From positions 9,858,934 through 9,922,933 of the forward strand of contig JAKGHH010000003.1 in the NCBI GenBank assembly GCA_022828595.1: a stretch of DNA of 64,000 nt, given 5' to 3'. How positions within the stretch are numbered: the first letter of the stretch is position 1; each line of letters starts with the position of its first letter. Made by a program: the position numbers and the translations under genes. Positions 35,001 through 46,011 of the stretch are shown piece after piece. A model generated the notes under the pieces. It searched no databases. It worked only from the letters and a program-made list of their open reading frames with translations, and was not told the origin of the DNA. The DNA comes from Nelumbo lutea. Its lineage: Eukaryota; Streptophyta; Magnoliopsida; Proteales; Nelumbonaceae.

Positions 35001-36438
35001 ATTGGTTTCAGAGAAGAATTTAGTTAGATGATACCTTATAGTAGGCCATTATGGATTTCAGTGGTGGCGAACCTATAATAGCAACTTTGTGTCTGTGTGT
35101 GTTCATTTTGATAATTAATAGCTTTATATCTGCGTTTGATATGTACATTTTCCTTCTTTCTCTTTCCAGTGCCAGGGTCCCTTCTTTGGCGTGCAAGGAA
35201 TGTGTTGATGGGTTCATTTTTGGGAGCAGCATTTTGCTTCCCTCTTGGTAATATATTTCTGTTATTTATTTTTTCAGAAAATTTTGATTTACTTTCATGT
35301 TCTAGACTTCCAAGAGTAAAATACTGCCCATGATTGAACCAAAATTAATTAAGTAAATTTTGATTTACTTAATAAAAAGACATTTATTAAGACGATGATG
35401 GGTGAAGGTATACAAAAATATACAAGCTTTATGTCTCAAGCACCAAGAAGAGAACAAAATCCTCATAAAAAAGCCTTCTTTTTGACAAGGAACCCTCCTT
35501 GGCTCTTAATTTATCAAACTTTTTTTTTATCTTTAATTTCGTAATTCCAAATTTTTCTATCAATACCACCCCACCAAAACCCTCCTCTTAATTTATCCCC
35601 CCCTTTTCCCCATACAATTTTTTCTTTTAAAGAGATTCATCTAGTAAAACAAACTTGATCCCAATTCCCTAGACCACAGACCTACTTCTTAAACCTCCAA
35701 ATTGTCAATGACATCTTCTGGTCGGACCAACTGCTCCAGGAGCCAGATCCCTATTCCCTAGTTTATTTTTTAGATAATTTGCTAAATCTTTGACAACATT
35801 AGCAAATTGCCAGTCAAGGCTGGTACCGTGTCGACTCTATTCCCAGTTGTTAGTAACCTTATCCATGCAAAAGATTTTGTTCTTGTTTTTTCTTTCTTTT
35901 TTCTTCTAAAACTTGTCTGGAAAATGCTAAAGAAACTTGATTGGCTGTTCAACCCGAAGGTTTTCCTTTTCTAAACATATCTGTTAAAAGGAAAATGAGA
36001 AGTACTTTTTTATAGAAGATTTTGTTTTCCTTTTCCCAAAGGTGTCATGCAGTTTGTGGGCCACCATTGACTTTCAATAGCACTCCATTTTTTAGCTTTG
36101 ACTAAAACATGTCAGTTTTTTTATATTAAAAAAAGTCAGTTTGCAAGATACTGTTTTTTTCTTTTTGGGTGATTGGGTGGGTTCAGTTTAAATTCTCATA
36201 AAATCAGATTGACATCTTTTTTGATTGTTCAAGACTGAATAGTTTTATGTACCAATAAGGAATTGAATTGAATGGCAGAATTAAGGTTCCCTCTCTCACA
36301 GGTTGGGTTCATCTGAAGCTTGTGGAGAAAGCAAATGAAGAGAACTTGGCTGCTTATTCCACATTGGATGAAAATGGAGAGGCAAAGAGTGGAGTCGGTG
36401 CTGCAATCGAGAGGCTTGAAGGGAGCTTGAGTAAATAA
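29064..36438 (+). CDS. Tim17/Tim22/Tim23 family mitochondrial membrane protein
   Basis: The four coding exons are 29064-29156, 30003-30258, 35170-35247 and 36302-36438. Splice sites are canonical and phases agree, giving 187 aa. The start MAGTVNWGTATIIG is the first ATG after the acceptor at 29051. Four hydrophobic Gly/Ala-rich segments (about residues 8-25, 68-88, 99-117 and 126-147) with GG-RLG-F and W-ARN-GS-LGA patterns are those of the Tim17 domain. The C-terminal 40 residues are charged and coil-like (EKANEENLAAYSTLDENGE). Family members form inner-membrane import channels or complex I-associated proteins. Which role applies cannot be told from sequence. It could be the plant counterpart of a complex I assembly or subunit-type member rather than a TIM translocase core subunit. 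Intron 3 (30259-35169) holds an L1 ORF1 region, and an untranslated first exon near 25237-25573 is likely. Confidence 0.88.
29337..29475 (+). mobile_element. tRNA-derived SINE
   Basis: TAGCTGGTTGGTAAGG fits a polymerase III A-box and GGGATTGAATCTC a B-box about 35 bp later, followed by CACCAGGGTTGGGGG, also found in blocks A at 22.7 and 24.6 kb. It is inside intron 2 of the Tim17-like gene. Confidence 0.65.
29555..29700 (+). mobile_element. Second SINE-like segment
   Basis: GGCTGACAAGCATAGGAATG then GTTTCAATCCCCC and AAACCCTGGTTAG resembles a tRNA-like head with B-box. It is more degenerate than the neighbour at 29337. Confidence 0.4.
31440..34575 (+). mobile_element. L1-type LINE with ORF1 but no ORF2
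   Basis: The segment ends in a T-rich 3' region and an A-run at 34565-34575, the usual L1 end. Its coding remains are all ORF1-like, and no endonuclease or reverse transcriptase frame exists between ORF1 and the tail. It lies in intron 3 of the Tim17-like gene, in the sense direction. The 5' limit is estimated from where open frames begin, and I found no convincing target duplication. Confidence 0.65.
31504..33761 (+). pseudogene. L1 ORF1-like protein remnant (DUF4283-like region)
   Basis: Broken frames at 31504-31935, 31952-32284 (continuing to 32629 after a stop), 32518-33300 and 33345-33761 together give an ORF1-like order. A region with LLGLPFNLWQRNIL then VVTTIGGMLLLFNKHDL (about 32337-32445) resembles the plant DUF4283 stretch (GLP-HLW...GG-D). 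It is followed by an acidic, low-complexity tail (EDEEENDDL). At least two frame changes and one in-frame stop after GSVTI (about 32283) separate the pieces. The product would be an RNA-binding chaperone of the LINE particle. It is inactive here. Confidence 0.6.
34655..34750. repeat. Short tandem repeat, about 28-bp units
   Basis: GGAACCTAGATTATTGACAAAAAAA recurs about four times with small variations just after the L1 tail. Confidence 0.85.
35340..36000. other. Intron DNA, possible old LINE tail
   Basis: TTTACTTAATAAAAAGACATTTATTAAGACG at about 35360 could be the poly-A end of a minus-strand LINE, but no coding segment could be recognised. The rest of the intron between exons 3 and 4 is unannotated. 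Confidence 0.3.
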
Positions 36439-38476
36439 TATGACAATCATAAGTGTTGAAGATCAAACATTAATGCACTGTGGAAAGAAAAGCAAGCGTG
36501 GACAAGGAAGAAAGAGAAAACCGTTGAAACAAACTTGATACATCTTGTGTATTTTTGTTTTTTTAATTTTTTCAACCAGAGTAGGGAATTTCGTTCGAGT
36601 ACATACTACATAGCCATAAGAAATTCAGGGACTATCTACCACATACGGGTTCTAGAGATGGCACTCACATGCTTGTTTGGCAATACAATGAGCCAATTCA
36701 TTACAATTAGAGGAATAAAGGGAATTACCGCATTGGAGATCCTTCTAAGAATAATCCTGCAGTCACCAATGATGGTTTTAATTCGCTGAGAAGAGAGACG
36801 ACTCTAACAGGGGTTTCTTGTGTTTCTAAGTTGGTAATTGAAACCTGGTTCCCATTTGATGTAGGAACTAGGAACTTTTCTAATTTCAATTGTGCAAACA
36901 ATCTTGTAGATCTGTCGTTCTATATTTGTCAAAATAATATTATTACCCAACTGCATAATGTTCGTAACCTAATTTTGATTATGTTTTTGTTTCTTTTAAT
37001 ATGTATTTTTAGGCTACCAGTTAGATGGCTGGTTTCCTTTTCACTGTCCTTACCTATTCTTATTCTTTTCATTCCCTCCATGACAAAGGACCAAAGTGAA
37101 ATAAGCACTTTTTTTTCTTTTCAAAAATTTTCTTCTCAAAGTTTTCCTCTTTAATGGTTATTCTTTTTGTTTTTAGAATAAATCAATTAAAAGAATCCAT
37201 CATTGATTACGCTAGTGATTTTAAGATGTGGAGGTTGTTTTGGAATGGAGAGTATTGCATTTCACAAGAACGCCACACTCTGGTTATACGCTTATACATC
37301 GGTTTTTTTTTTTCTTTTTGAGAAACACATTTAAAAAAAAAACTGGTTCTCTCTGATATGCATTTTTTTGTTTCTGGAAAACCCATAGAAAACCCCACTT
37401 GGTGGAGATGTTTGTTTTTATTTTTTTATTTTTATGGTAATCAGAAGGGGCTCCACAAGATAGGATTAGCACGCATCCAGTGCTTGGGAGTTTGTTTTTA
37501 AAACATTTTCATTGTAACAAGGGACTCTTAGATCTCTTGCCCACAAGAACTTTACCCACAAAACACTACCTCCGTGCATTGGGAACATCTCTCCATGCAT
37601 AACAAGATGTAAGAGCATGAGAAGTTCCCTATGTGGCTGTGATCTCATGTGAACAGTGTGGGTAGTCATGTGTAGATCTAGACTCGGGCACAACATCGCA
37701 GAAAAACTATCAGCTTTTTCAGTCATTCATCACCATTATCTTGATTCACATCATTTTGATAATTCAAGAAACCATCTTCTGATGAAACCCACAGCATAGT
37801 TAGCAAAAATCGATTTGCCAAATGTAATTAAATGGTGTATTCGTTTGTTTTGTTCCCAAGTTGGTGAAACGGAACATTTGTAAAATTCGTCTGTTTAGCT
37901 CAACAGAACCTTGGTTTGTTGTTGGCACTTGACAGAAACAGTATGGTAATACCTGACCATATCAAATAAAGTCCTTTTTAACCCCATAACATAATATGGT
38001 AATACGGGGACTAGCAGATCTTTATTGCACAACCAAAACCATCATCATATCGGGTATGTACAGAACTTGAATATTTATTTACTTCAATAAATTATGTGAT
38101 CAGCACAGTTTCTATCACAGGGGAAAAATTATGTAAACAATTCAGTATAATTCTTATCCTCCTTAAGGTTTGGAGGAAAAAAGAACTACTACAATTATTC
38201 GTTACTGTAACAAAAAAAAAATTACATTTCACATATGATCAAAAGTGTATTCATGAATTTTAATGAATTTGATCAAGAGACTGGCCTCTGTATAGTTTTG
38301 TTTTCTTTAGGCATCTTTCTGCCTGTGTTGTTCCAGAAAGGGTCTTCTCTAAGGAGTATAGAGTATAGACCCTGTTCGATCACCAATATGCTTGGAGACA
38401 AGTCCAATCTCCAAATACTGTGACAGCATGATAGCGCTCTAGCTCTGAATGGCATCAAGCCCATACTAATAATTAT
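36439..38476. other. Convergent intergenic region between two genes
   Basis: The plus-strand Tim17-like gene and the minus-strand membrane-protein gene converge here, so the region holds both 3' untranslated ends. A short L1 remnant occurs on the minus strand at about 36560-36800. The remainder shows no recognisable feature. Confidence 0.6.
36560..36800 (-). pseudogene. L1 RNase H C-terminal fragment
   Basis: The minus strand codes SNCNELAHCIAKQACECHL at about 36655-36715, matching the N-x-x-A-H-x-x-A pattern near the end of plant L1 RNase H domains. It is short and without flanking domains. Confidence 0.5.
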
Positions 38477-41400
38477 TTACATCATGCACTGATAAGACTG
38501 CGGGAACCATCTCAACATCAAGAAGTGTTTCATTCTTATCAATAGAGCAAAAATGCCATAGCATGGGAAATGCATCAATGCTACTGATAAGTACCTGCAA
38601 AACATTATCAACAACACAAGGGGCTTTGTTATAAGGCAAAATAACTATATTCCATTCTATCATACCATATAAAAGGGTAAAAGGGTTGATGTCCTCAATA
38701 TCTAATACAACCTACAAGTTCAAGTGCAGTTTAGTTGTCTAAGCAATTAATCGGCTCCCTTGGATGAACCATGAAACCAAAGATTTCACTGGTCAGATGA
38801 TCTCAATCATCTGATAAGCAGATCATCATCATCAAGAATTGCACAACTGATAAGCAGATCATCCCCTTTATCTTATACAAGGCATGGATAAGATTTTTTT
38901 TTTCTTTTTTTTTTTTTTGGGATTGGTATGCCATCATCATCATCTGATGCCTTATCCCAATCCTTTCTATTTAAAGCCATATCCACTATTAAATTATTAG
39001 TGCTTAAATAATTTCTTACTACTTCTACCCATGTCCTTTTTGGTCTACCCCTTAGCTCTTCTTCTAACTAGAGCTGTTGGTGGTCTTCTATGCATGTGAC
39101 CAAACCATCTTAGTTTACTCTCTCTCATTTTATCACTTATTGGAGCTACTCCTAGTTTTCTACAGATGACTTCATTCCTGATCCTATCCTTTCTAGTTTT
39201 TTGATTGGTATGTATAGGATTTATTTTCTCTTGTGTATTAAGTTAAGATTACATACCAGACTGGAGCATAGGAAGATGACAAGTCAAGAAATGGGTAGGG
39301 CCACCTATCATAAAGAGAATTACAATTACATGTAATGAAAACTAGAGGTTATCAGAGCAGAAGGTTGAAAGAAGAAACCAACTTTACCAAATTGAGATAC
39401 ACGCATGGACAAGCCACTGAAAAATGACATATATTCCCGTCCATAAAATAAAGTATGCAAACCGAAATAGAGGAAACCGCTGAAAGGTAAAACACGCAGT
39501 GATCAGGCAAATAACTTGAAAAAATAAAATGAAAACTTGAAAAAGATAAGTAGCAAATTAGCAATGATAAATTACAACTCACCAAACAATTTAAGGCCAT
39601 ATCCCCAAGCAGTATAATGGCATTGATTGAGTGCATACCAATCTTCAACTAACACAGGAGGAAAAGAAACACTAATCAAATAAGAAGGATTTTTGGTGAA
39701 GGAATTGAATCTTCTAGACAATATAAAGATGAATTCTCCTAAAACCACTTAACAAAATATAAGAACAAGCTAGCAGATGCATCCTTACTAAGATGTATGG
39801 CCATTGGCATAGCTATAAATCATTTCAAAAAATGAAAAAGTAAAACAGAAAAGATAAAAGGAATGGCTCTGGATATGATCAAGGTACCGCACTTGCTCAG
39901 TCACAAAATGCACGTATGAAGACATGAAAATATCATTAAATTTTCATTTTTAACATTAATGTCTCTTTTTCACTCAAAACGAAAAATTAAGATTCCATCC
40001 AATTTTTATTCAAATGTTGACATAGTGATTAACATCAGAAAAAAAATAGTACCAAAAAAAGTCTGGATGCAACTTTTATTAGATAAGTAGCTTGCAGATA
40101 AACAAATCAACTGTCCACTTAATCCTGAATTTTCTGAAGGAATATGTGGAAAAAAATTTGTAAGGTAGAAGATATGGTTAACCTGCTTGGCACTTGAATG
40201 AACCTGTCATTTCTAAGTTGAATAGGTCTTTTGGGTTTCATTAACTATCACAAGGCTCATCTTAGAGTAAAAGTTGGACATTTGGAAAAAGTCATAAAAA
40301 CAACAGCATACAGATTATGATGTTGCAATAGAAATATGAATTCAAACCAAAATAAAATACAAAGGATAAAGACCTTTTTAAGTGGGAGCTGACAAGTTTT
40401 CCATGTCCAATTAACACTAGAACCATATTTATGAATGCATACAGCATAAGCAACTATAGGTGAGGAAAGAAAATTAGATCAAACTTTTTCGTTTGATACT
40501 TACAAAAGTCAGTTTGTAGTCTTTCATGGTTAGAAATGGAAAGAGGATAAGCCAAAAGACAATATCAGTGAGCACCACAGCACCTGCGTTCATCTGTTAA
40601 ATAAACAAGGAAAAAAAAGGAGATTCAAGTTAAATGAAACAACATAGGTATTGTATTTAATAATATTATAAAAGAGAAAATTCTAAGGTTGTATTCCAAC
40701 CCAGGATCATATTCAGGAATTAAAAGGGGTAGTAGATATATTAAAAAGTTAATGCTATCCAATTTAATCAACATTTGGCATAGAAGAATTCTTAGATATG
40801 AACCGCGAAAATTTGTAACAACCATGATGTTCACCACATTTACCACTTTGCAACTGGTATGCATCCCTTATTTATTATAAAAAAACACTGATATATAACC
40901 CTTGTGATCTAACATTAGTCATATAAGCTTTCCTCAAAAAGAAATCCTATCTATGCATGCAAACTATACAGGAAAACGGGATTGCACAAGGAAGGAAGAA
41001 TGAGCTACTGCTGGAGATGAAAAAGAAGAGAGGAGAAAAGAAACAATATCTCATTTTATAGATAATTGGAAGGCAGAACATTGAATTTTCCTATCAATAC
41101 TATGTTTTCCTAAAATAAAGCCTTCATAAATTCTTGGCATAGATTTTCACCTGAAAAATAACTTGAAAGACATAACTCCAAATTCCAGCAGTTTGGTGAA
41201 CATGACGTTCTTCCTGTGGATCTGGTGTTTTTGCAGAGTAACAAGTATTTGCATTTTCCCCATGCATAGAAGCCATGTTGGTGCCTCGTTCTGCATCTAT
41301 AGTGGAATGATTAACCTTATAACCACCAAACTTATGGTGGTATTGGTAACACCCAAAAATGGAGAGCAAGGAACCAAGCTACAATTGGAATTGTAATCAT

Positions 41401-43208
41401 AAGCAACAGAGATGTGTTGTGTGAAGATATCAAGTATATATAAAATGAATAAATCAGCTTATAAGTTATAATAAATAACAGCAACATCATGGAAGCAGAC
41501 CACGACGACAATGATAACTTGACCAAGTGTGTGCATACAGACATTCAAGGTGAAAAATAGAGACACTCAAAAGAAGATTTTCTGGTATAATCCCTTTAAA
41601 GCTACAATTGGAATTGTAATCATAAGCAATGGAGATGTGTTGTGTGAAGATATCAAGTATATATAAAATGAATAAATCAGCTTATAAGTTATAATAAATA
41701 ACAGAAATATAATGGAAGCAGACCGTGATGATAATGATTACTTGACCAAGTGTGTGCATACAGACATTCAAGGTGAAAAATAGAGACACTCAAGAAGATT
41801 TTCTGGTATAAGCCCTTTAAAGTTAGAGGGCATACCCCAAAATAAATGGTAACCAATGTAAAAGTCCACCTGCAACATCCAAACCAGAAGCCCGAAATAG
41901 ATAAGAAAGTTCATCCTCCATGCTTAATTAGAAAGCTGGTCATACATACAACTTTATTATATAATAAATAAATAAAATGGTCTCTAACTCTCTATACTTC
42001 ATGTTGTAGGAAGTTATGGAAACCTTCAATAACAGAAATATTAAAACTAAATTACAGGGCATTCCAAGTCATAGAAAATAAAAGTTTTCATTTACATGTA
42101 CATTACTGAAAGCACTCTAAGGTGCCTTTGGTTACAATATCTCAAAGTTTTATTTTTCCCCTTTAAGAACATGGGCTTCCTTTGCAAGATGCTCATACAT
42201 TTAATCCCTTAGTACAGATTATACTTTATGATGAACTCTCTGGCGTAACTAACCATTCTGAACTTACTAAAGCTTTTTCTTCTTTTATCCTTTTTTCCTG
42301 GATCATAGAAGTATAAGGAACAAAAAGAGGCTAGCTAACTAATTATGAAATTGGTCAGAAGATTTGTGTACCACATTCAATCAGTAATTTAGCACTATGA
42401 CCAAGAAAAGTGGAAAACAAGACTTCCTATAAAACAAAATGTTTTAAAACATAGAGACATGATGTGAGGCATAATTCAGAATGTAAGAGGCATAAGCGTC
42501 GCGAGCACAAGGAGGCTTGCGCCTACTTAAGAGGAGTTGGTGCCTCTTTCCCTTCCCTTCCCTTCCCTTCCCTTTTCCTTTTTTATTTCTTTTCTTTTCT
42601 TTTATTCTTTCTTTTTGCATGAGTCATACACCTTAGAGGCACCAACTCCTCAGGGTGTTCTGGGGCGCTTCACCAGGAGGTGCGCCTCCAAGTGTATGCC
42701 TCCCACACCTTTTAAAACATTTAACAAAGCCATACAACTAGAACTATAAAGTTTCAGAACAAGGGTGTCAAACCAAAATTTGGTTAGCCACTTCAATGGT
42801 AGTTTAACTATTTAAGCATTAAAAACAAAAATTGGCTTACTGGGTATAGAAGAAAAATATGCCACCACCATCGACAATGACATTCGCAATGAGCAATGCC
42901 AAAAGTACAAAAAAAGCAATAATGCGAAAAGCCAGCAGCCAAGCAGGATGCAAGTCTTTCAAACATGGTTTCCAAGCGTCATCCTCATATAAAGTCCCTG
43001 CCTTTCCTTGTCGTGGTTCTCCTCCATCAATTTCTGAATCACTGGAACCTTCATATTTCCATATAAGTAGTGATGCCAGAACAATAGAGGTTAAGACCCA
43101 AATAGCACAAAGCAAGAACCTCCAGTTCAACCAATAACTAGGGGTGGTTGTATCAGAAATCACGACTGGATGCCATGAACGGTTGGAGGCCCCTGTTAAG
43201 AAATCCAT
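38477..43208 (-). CDS. Multi-pass membrane protein, uncharacterised plant family
   Basis: The eight coding exons are 42841-43208, 41836-41869, 41151-41378, 40504-40593, 39583-39648, 39388-39479, 39257-39304 and 38477-38594. All have canonical splice sites and matching phases, giving 347 aa. Landmarks are [19 protein letters not shown] near the N-terminus, [12 protein letters not shown] at exon 2, [15 protein letters not shown] (the 48-nt exon) and [15 protein letters not shown] near the end. About six or seven hydrophobic segments are visible, the first at about residues 31-50. The charged, low-hydrophobicity stretch from about residue 51 to 88 and another in exon 3 are loops. I recognise it as a conserved plant transmembrane family without known function. 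Start choice: ATG at 43208 is simplest, but TTTCTTAACAG just inside it is a good acceptor, and splicing an upstream exon (donor at 43669) there would be in frame. RTE DNA sits in the last intron and a 223-bp duplication abuts exon 3. Confidence 0.85.
38936..39215 (-). mobile_element. RTE-type LINE fragment with RT C-terminus
   Basis: Read on the minus strand it codes [18 protein letters not shown], then [18 protein letters not shown], the well-known end of plant RTE reverse transcriptase proteins. It is followed by the TTTAATAGTGGATATGGC...TTGGGATAAGGC tail and a GAT microsatellite. It is in the last intron of the membrane-protein gene, in the sense direction. Confidence 0.85.
41376..41822. 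repeat. Two 223-bp tandem copies abutting a splice acceptor
   Basis: AAGCTACAATTGGAATTGTAATCATAAGCAA at 41376 recurs at 41599, and the 223-bp unit between is repeated with few differences. The first copy starts at the acceptor of exon 3 (minus strand ATTGTAG then CTTGG). The second copy thus brings an identical acceptor-like ATTGTAG 223 bp upstream in the pre-mRNA. Confidence 0.92.
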
Positions 43209-43669
43209 GGCGTTACATATAATACATTGATGTGTATAAAATGTTTACTTCATTTCCAAGAGCTACTTTGTAGGAAAATTTAAAAGAGGGTCTAGTTTAA
43301 CCCAAATCTATAAGAATAAGAACCAATGGAGAGGAATGAAAACAGAAACCCAAAACACAAGAATCTAAGACTAAGGCCATCAAATAGAAATGCAAATAGA
43401 CACCATATACGCAAAATTAAATGAAAAGAATCCTAATTATTACTGGGTTTCTCATAAATAGTAGAATCAGTGAAGGAGAAGAGCTAGTCTTGCAAAGCAG
43501 AAATTCAAGCACCATGAAACAAGACGAATTTGACCTCATTAACGGTTGAAATTAAGCAGATATTCTTAGCTACGGTCCTACGGATGAGCTTTACACAGAA
43601 GGATAAGATCAATATTAACAATGAGAGGGAAGAAGCTGAATTCTAAGGAAAGGAAAGCTGAATACTTAC

Positions 43670-43800
43670 ATCGAAAAAGGAAGGAGAGCGAGGGTGGTGT
43701 GTAAACGAGATTCTTTGCTTCTTCACTTTGGAGGCAAAACAAGAAAGGAGAACAGAAGACAAAAGGGCGGCTTACTTTAGACATAAATTTCCCCTTTTTT
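43670..43800 (-). other. Probable first exon of the membrane-protein gene
   Basis: The minus strand has CTTTTTCGAT followed by GTAAGTATT, a strong donor, at 43669. The exon is pyrimidine-rich. It contains an ATG at 43784 from which 38 codons stay open and join in phase to the internal acceptor at 43198. It may be untranslated or may supply an alternative N-terminus. Confidence 0.5.
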
Positions 43801-45156
43801 ATCTCTTCTCCAGATTACAGATATCAAGTTATCAACCAAACAAATCCCCGATTACGGACTCAGATACTTGCTATATGCATATATATCTGTATCGGTCTAT
43901 GAGATAAGAAAATTGTAAAGATCTCAACCACCCATTTTAGAACAGTCTTTCTTTCTTTCTTTCATTTTTCCTTTCTTTTAATCACCCAATATTGGAGGGA
44001 GAACGAGACAGAAACTGAGACAGAGACAGAGACAAAGACAGAGACGCACGAAGACGACAGGAGTTCTTTTATGCAGATTTAAATATGCTTTTTTTTTTTT
44101 ATAAAAAGATTTAAAACGATTGAAATATGCTTGAGCCTTGAGTTGAGGCCGCTTGGAATTGAAAAATATTTAGTTCAATGGGAATAGTAACTTAAAAAAA
44201 GAGTAAAAATGGTCAAAGTGATTGAAGTTCGATCAGATGTGCAATTTAATGGATCGTTTGATCAATATGGTATGGTGCATTTAATGTAATATGGTATGGT
44301 GCATTTAATGGATAGTTTGATCTTCCTCAAATATATATAATATGGTATGGTGCATTTAATGGATCGTTTGATCAATGGGCCATCGTGCAGAAAATCTATA
44401 TCCTAATTGTAAATTTGTAATTGTTATTGGCAAAAACTCTATTAACATTTATTATTTCAACTTATCCGTGAAGGGTCAAATACAGAGTTCAGAAGTACAG
44501 GTGGAGGAACATCCATGATGTGAAAGGTCGGTCGTTGCACGTGGAAATCCATAATGGAAATGTATTTTTTTTGTTAATAATTAGTGGGGATTCGTATAAT
44601 GTAGGGATTTTGTTAAGTAGAAGTTAAACAATAGAATTATATAGAAGAGTATATAATTTTAATAATTAATTGTATTGAACTCGACCATTGGTTTTGGTTT
44701 AGTATTTTTTCAATTTGATTAAGTTAGGTTAATTTTGATTTAGTCTTTTGTAAATTAATCAAAATTGAATTAGCCCGATTATAAATATATTAATATTTTA
44801 TATTTTAAATATATTTTTTTAATATAAGAAAATGAGAAAACTTTTTATTTTTTTTTTACTTTAAAATATTTTATATTATAATTTTATTTTTTAATAATAT
44901 CATTATAATTTATTAAATTTAATTTTAATTTTTAAGTTTAAATCTTTTGAACAAACAAACCAAAGCGAAAATAAATCCAAACTAATACAACCCAAATTAA
45001 CGGATTTTCACTAATAGTAAATTGGTTTCGGGTGATAATTTATTAATTGAGCAGTTGGGTTGTTTAGTCTGCTTCCCCCTAAAAAGTAATCCATTTATTA
45101 TCAAAAACTCCTATGTGAAGACACTAATACCCCTTACATGAACAAGTGTTAAAAGC

Positions 45157-45191
<35 letters not shown>

Positions 45192-45807
45192 GAGTAGATA
45201 TATCCTTTATCTTTTGCTCTTTTTTAGGGACTTTTTAATTAAGTCTTTTTTTTTTTTTTACTTCAAAAATTAATATACAATAACTTGACTTGGAGAATGG
45301 GGATACAAGTTGTTATAGACTTATAGTTCAGATTGTTTCAAACCCGAGTTCATATCTGCATGTCCATCCCCGTTATGTATTGAGAACATCTTCCAATGAT
45401 GACATCATCGAGACTGGTACTATCATCGGGAGATATTCTCAATGCACGACGAGGATGTACTATGGGGCGCCCCCTTGTGAGATGCAATGTAAACTCCCCA
45501 AACCCAATTCTAGAAGGTCAAATTAGGCCTAGGGTTGAAAAAATATGCAATCAAAGTGAACTTTGGTTCTAATTTGTTTTGTTGTGTCTTGTCCATATCA
45601 TTGTCGAACCCGGATGGATCACAGGTTTCGTTACTCGAAACTATCCAAAACGTTCTGATCGTCGCCTTCAAGCTACACTTGGTCCAAGTTGCAGAGAGAG
45701 TTAGAAACTAAGGACGGACATCTCTCTTCTTGATGTTTCGTTCACTGGGAACCGCTCTTAACCATCGAATATATAGCTTAAGTTATTTTCTTTAGCTTTT
45801 CATACTT
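43801..45807. other. Intergenic region
   Basis: No gene is seen. It contains a GAGACA-type purine microsatellite at about 43998-44045, three direct copies of TATGGTGCATTTAATG with neighbouring ATCGTTTGATCAAT between 44268 and 44375, AT-rich DNA at 44640-45060, and an ATT microsatellite at about 45158-45190. Confidence 0.6.
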
Positions 45808-46010
45808 TGTAAAACCAAAGCTTTTCTGGTTTATATTTTCCTTGTTCTCATTCATTGAGAATTCAGATATATATATACAGTCATCGAATCTCCTAAGTTT
45901 ACAGGGGACTCAAACCAATCTTTCCTATCTCATCTGTACAAGATAAGGATAAGAAGATATATACAAAGAAAACGGAGACTCTTACGGAGACTCCTAATTC
46001 AATCCTAACA
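45808..46010 (-). repeat. 3' LTR of the Copia element
   Basis: It begins TGTAAAACC and ends TCCTAACA on the plus strand and is followed by CCCCCCTCAAGTTGG, the reverse complement of the polypurine tract. It shares TTTTCCTTGTTCTCATTCATTG and AAGATATATACAAAGAAAACGG with the 5' LTR. Confidence 0.9.
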
Positions 46011-46011
46011 C

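Noticed and set aside
37207..37726. Short minus-strand open frames between converging genes
   Set aside because: No splice sites, domains or codon pattern support them.
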